A stretch of 64,000 bases of DNA from Saccharothrix longispora (GTDB taxonomy: Bacteria > Actinomycetota > Actinomycetes > Mycobacteriales > Pseudonocardiaceae), in the NCBI RefSeq assembly GCF_030852425.1, contig NZ_NSDM01000001.1:310001-374000 (forward strand), read 5' to 3'. This document shows, piece after piece, positions 61,134-64,000 of the stretch (positions are counted from its first letter, which is position 1; every line of letters begins with the position of its first letter). The notes beneath the pieces are model-generated. The model made no database searches and was not told where the DNA came from. It saw nothing but the letters and a program-made list of their open reading frames with translations. Both the position numbers and the translations under genes were made by a program.

Positions 61134-61157
61134 TCGGTGCGACGAAGGTCGCACCGA
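61134..61157. promoter_or_regulatory. Perfect palindrome at the promoter of the binding-protein gene
   Basis: TCGGTGCGAC and GTCGCACCGA pair with a GAAG loop. On the minus strand a TAGCAT -10 (61109-61114) lies downstream, so the palindrome covers the -35 region and is more likely a repressor site than a terminator. Confidence 0.55.
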
Positions 61158-61355
61158 CCCATTCCGCTGGGCCGTTCGGCCCAACCGGGCCTGTGAGCCG
61201 GCCTACCCGGTCGTGGAGGCGTCGTCGTCCGGCTGGTGGAGCGCGCCGGACCCGACGTGAGCGGCCGACCACCTGCGGTGACGGGCGGGGCGTAACGCGC
61301 CGGCCCGCGCAACCGATTCCACGTGACACCGTGGAACGCTGGAGCGGGTGCTGGG

Positions 61356-61907
61356 ATGAGCAGTGGCAGACGGACCCGGCCGGCCGGCGCGGCGCTCGTG
61401 CTCGCGTCCGCCGGGCTGGTGGCATTGGCCATGCTCGTCGACGGACCGCGACCCGTCGACGCGCGCCGGGTCGACCTGCGCCCGGCCGGTCCCGCGGAGG
61501 TGCTCAGCGCGACCTTCACCACCACCGTCCAGGTCGCGCGGTCCACGACCCCCGTGGTGGTGGTAGCGCCCCCGCCGCGCCCCGAGCCGCCCCCGCCCCC
61601 GCCGGAACCGCGGCCGGTCGAGGAGACCCCGGCCGAGCAGCCGCCGGCGCCACCGGACCGGCCGCCGCCCCCCGGACCGCCGCCGCCACCACCGCCCCCG
61701 CCCCCGCCCCCGCCGCCGGGCGGCGAGAACTGCGACCCCGCCTACACCACCGACGGCGTCTGCGTGCCGCGGTGGTTCCCGCGCGGGGTGTGGGACCGCT
61801 GCGGCTGGTTGCAGGACCAGGGCGTGACCCGGGTCGAGGTGCGCGGCCGGGACCGCCACCACCTCGACCTGGACCGCGACGGCGTGGCCTGCGAGCGGTT
61901 CGACTAG
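61356..61907 (+). CDS. Secreted proline-rich protein with excalibur-like domain
   Basis: This 183-residue protein has an N-terminal hydrophobic signal/anchor (AGAALVLASAGLVALAMLV), a long polyproline linker (about residues 75-125) and a small Cys-containing C-terminal domain ending LDLDRDGVACERFD, the calcium-binding-like end of the excalibur family. Four Cys may form disulfides outside the cell. The ATG at 61356 has GGAG eleven bases upstream. Function is unknown. Confidence 0.75.
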   Translation: MSSGRRTRPAGAALVLASAGLVALAMLVDGPRPVDARRVDLRPAGPAEVLSATFTTTVQVARSTTPVVVVAPPPRPEPPPPPPEPRPVEETPAEQPPAPPDRPPPPGPPPPPPPPPPPPPPGGENCDPAYTTDGVCVPRWFPRGVWDRCGWLQDQGVTRVEVRGRDRHHLDLDRDGVACERFD

Positions 61908-61947
61908 CGACCCGCCCGGCGGTTCGACCGGCGGTCCGCTCCGGGCG

Positions 61948-64000
61948 TCACCGCTCGGCGAGCCGGTCCAGCGCGCCGCCCACCCGGTCCGCCAGCAGAC
62001 CCACTGCGCCCACGGCCCGGCCCACCGGGTCGTCCTCCGCGCCGCCCAGCGCCCGCGACCGCACGTACGCCGCCTTCACCTCGGCCCACCGCCGCGCCCG
62101 CTCCGGCGTCAACGCGCCCCGCAGCTCGGCGAACTTCAGCAGGTTCGCCTCCGCGCCCGAGGTCAGCGTCTGCGCCTCGCCCAGGTAGTGGTCGTCGACG
62201 ACGGCCTCCAGCTCGGCGTCGTTCATCACCGGCACGACCTTCTCCGCCAGCTTGTTCATGTTCCGGTAGGAGCCCTGGAGCAGGAACGGCGGCTCGGTGC
62301 GCGCGTCGTCGGACTGCGCGGCCGACGCGATGTAGGCGCGGTTGGTCGCCAGCACGACCTCCTGCACCCGCAGCAGCTTGCGCAGCACCGACAGCACCTG
62401 CTCCAGCTCGACCGACGGGTACGGGTGGGCCAGCCGGTCGGCGCGCACCGCCTCGCCGCGCGCCATCCGCACCAGCAGCTCCACGTCACCGCGGTCGCGC
62501 GTCGACAGCGGCGCCAGCACCGGGTTCGAGGTGAGCGCGTTCTCGACGTAGCTCAGCGCGAACAGGTCCTCGCGGCCGGACAGCACGTCGCCGAGGTTCC
62601 ACACGTCCGCGCGGTTCGCGAGCATGTCGGGGATGCGGAACCGCTGCCCCGACTCGGTGTACGGGTTGCCCGCCATGCACACCGCGAACCGCTTGCCGCG
62701 CAGGTCGTAGGTGCGGGTGCGGCCCTCCCACACGCCCTCCATGCGGCGCTGCGCGTCGCACAGCGAGATGAACTTCTGGAGCAGCTCGGGCGAGGTGTGC
62801 TGCACGTCGTCCAGGTACAGCAGGACGTTGTTGCCCGCCTCCAGCGCGAACGAGATCTTCTCGACCTCCTGCCGCGCGGTGGCGTTCGGCGCGTCCGCCG
62901 GGTCGACCGACGTCACGTCGTGCCCCAGCGCCGGCCCGCTGACCTTGACCAGCACCAGGCCGAGCCGGTCGGCCACGTACTCCACCAGCGTCGTCTTGCC
63001 GTAGCCGGGCGGCGAGATGAGCAGCAGCAGGCCCATCTGGTCGGTCCGCTTGCCGTCGCCCGCCGCACCCAGCTGCTTGGCCAGGTTGTCGCCGATCAGG
63101 GGCAGGTACACCTCGTCCAGCAGGCGGTTGCGGACGAACGCGCCCATGACCTTCGGCCGGTGCTCGTCGAGCCGCAGCCGCTCCCGCTCGCGGGCCACGA
63201 CCTCGGTGCGGTGCCGCTGGTAGGCGCGGAACGCGGGCACCCTCTCCTCGCGGAACGCCCTGGTGCGCGCCAGCAGCTCGTCCAGCCGCACGTCGAGCTT
63301 CCGGTCGACGACCCGCGGGTGCGTGCCGAGCAGGCCGTCCGCGGTCGCGGACAGCTGCGCCGACGAGTCGTGGCGCGGCAGGTCGCGGCACAGCTCCACG
63401 GCCACCGCCTCGGGCAGGTGGACGTCGTGCCGCTCCCCCTCGGGCCGGCCGCCCAGGAACGCCTCGTACCAGCCCTCCACGAGCCGCCTGCGGTCCGCCG
63501 GCGCCGCGGCCCGCAGGTCCTCCTCGAACTCGCCGCGCCCGCCCAGCGCCCGGTGGAAGGCGTCCACCAGGGCGCGCGCGCCCGCGCTCGTGGCGAACCC
63601 GGCGGGTCCGCCGCACAGCTCCTCGAACAGGTACTCGCCCGCGAGCGGGTCACCGGCCAGGGCGGCCAGCTCCGCGCACAGCTCGTCGATCGCGCGGGTG
63701 TGCCCGAACACCGCGCGCGCCCGGCCCAGCGACCCGGCCCGGCGCTGCCACCGCGTCCGCTCGTCGTCGGTCAGCGACGCCCAGAACAGCTGCGCCGCGG
63801 CCCGCGCCGACGGCGTAAAGCGCAGCACGCCCGCGCCCGCGTGCAGGCGCAGCACGACGTCCAGCACCAGCGCCGCGTCGTGGTCGTGCACGCCCCGCTC
63901 GTAGCCCTCGTCCAGGCGCGCCTCCGCGACCCGGCGCACCAGGTCCGGCAACCGGCCCTCGGCCTGCGCCGCGAGCAGGTCGTCCAGGGGCTGCTCGGCC
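61948..64000 (-). CDS. Large AAA+ ATPase (DNA-repair-ATPase/DUF3686 type), partial at right edge
   Basis: The visible 683 C-terminal residues hold a AAA+ module with Walker A LLISPPGYGKTTLVEYVADR and Walker B NNVLLYLDDVQHTSPELLQK, and a MoxR/RuvB-like lid region with CMAGNPYTESGQRFRIPDML. The frame continues beyond the window. The sequence around these motifs resembles the large actinobacterial proteins annotated as DNA repair ATPases; that name has little experimental support. A role in remodelling a protein complex is the safest reading. Confidence 0.75.
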   Translation of the reverse strand, partial: AEQPLDDLLAAQAEGRLPDLVRRVAEARLDEGYERGVHDHDAALVLDVVLRLHAGAGVLRFTPSARAAAQLFWASLTDDERTRWQRRAGSLGRARAVFGHTRAIDELCAELAALAGDPLAGEYLFEELCGGPAGFATSAGARALVDAFHRALGGRGEFEEDLRAAAPADRRRLVEGWYEAFLGGRPEGERHDVHLPEAVAVELCRDLPRHDSSAQLSATADGLLGTHPRVVDRKLDVRLDELLARTRAFREERVPAFRAYQRHRTEVVARERERLRLDEHRPKVMGAFVRNRLLDEVYLPLIGDNLAKQLGAAGDGKRTDQMGLLLLISPPGYGKTTLVEYVADRLGLVLVKVSGPALGHDVTSVDPADAPNATARQEVEKISFALEAGNNVLLYLDDVQHTSPELLQKFISLCDAQRRMEGVWEGRTRTYDLRGKRFAVCMAGNPYTESGQRFRIPDMLANRADVWNLGDVLSGREDLFALSYVENALTSNPVLAPLSTRDRGDVELLVRMARGEAVRADRLAHPYPSVELEQVLSVLRKLLRVQEVVLATNRAYIASAAQSDDARTEPPFLLQGSYRNMNKLAEKVVPVMNDAELEAVVDDHYLGEAQTLTSGAEANLLKFAELRGALTPERARRWAEVKAAYVRSRALGGAEDDPVGRAVGAVGLLADRVGGALDRLAER

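Noticed and set aside
1..64000. CRISPR arrays, insertion sequences, transposases, integrases or phage genes.
   Set aside because: No regularly spaced repeats, transposase motifs, terminal inverted repeats or integrase motifs were seen; the three tRNA genes have no attachment-site duplication beside them.

Overview
The window is very GC-rich and shows long open frames, GTG and TTG starts, four-base ATGA/GTGA/TTGA gene overlaps and many start codons without a ribosome binding site. Together with mycothiol synthesis (MshA), SenX3-RegX3, a BldN-type sigma factor and a mycobacterial-type core gene order, this points to a filamentous actinomycete of the Pseudonocardiales (Saccharothrix/Actinosynnema/Lentzea type). 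That placement is an inference from gene content. No search was run, and all family names come from motif recognition.

Layout, left half. Positions 1-33.7 kb are mostly chromosomal core. An acyl-CoA synthetase cut by the left edge is followed by a bldN/rsbN-like sigma/anti-sigma pair, a SerB1-like HAD phosphatase, an acyltransferase, an epimerase, a 33-residue ribosomal-type protein, a small HTH protein, proC, a thioesterase, proline dehydrogenase, a sugar-phosphate isomerase-like protein, a proline-rich membrane protein, a Ppx/GppA phosphatase, regX3-senX3 and gpmA. After a small secreted protein, a second acyl-CoA synthetase and a DUF4349 lipoprotein come a YbjN protein, mshA, a hydrolase, an L,D-transpeptidase lipoprotein, an SDR, a trypsin-fold protease, murB and a DUF2505 protein. 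As I remember it, this is the Mycobacterium tuberculosis Rv0474-Rv0505c neighbourhood in inverted order with insertions. Then follow a methyltransferase, a mycothiol-dependent isomerase-family protein, purU, a LOG protein, a YbaK protein, a TipA-like MerR regulator, a DJ-1 protein, a hydrolase, DUF2516, an HbhA-like protein and an XRE regulator.

Layout, right half. Positions 33.8-64 kb are more accessory. They hold a PCMT-like methyltransferase, a zinc-ribbon protein, a membrane NACHT NTPase, an aminotransferase, DUF445 and a CGNR regulator. A PadR-controlled ABC transporter with two FtsX-type permeases comes next. An overlapping three-gene unit of ECF sigma factor, small beta-sandwich-like protein and CHAT peptidase-like protein follows, then a repeat-rich secreted protein. 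Further right are a divergent MocR/YczE pair, a Clp-N/HTH pair divergent from a PP2C-like phosphatase across a double palindrome, and a Glu-Asp-Phe tRNA cluster. The end has a copper operon with a CsoR-type box, a cold-shock gene, a glutamate-type binding lipoprotein, an excalibur-like secreted protein and a large AAA+ ATPase cut by the right edge.

Regulation and candidate systems. At about 20 starts a TANNNT-like -10 hexamer ends 6-8 bases before the start codon, which predicts leaderless mRNAs, and this rule decided several starts below. The strongest candidates for something undescribed are the sigma/beta-sandwich/CHAT unit (46840-49411), the GTCAAC-N4-GTTGAC operator pair serving the Clp-N/HTH and PP2C genes (54105-55127), the membrane NACHT NTPase (35729-37660), and the recurring 15-bp tandem repeats inside unrelated exported or linker regions.
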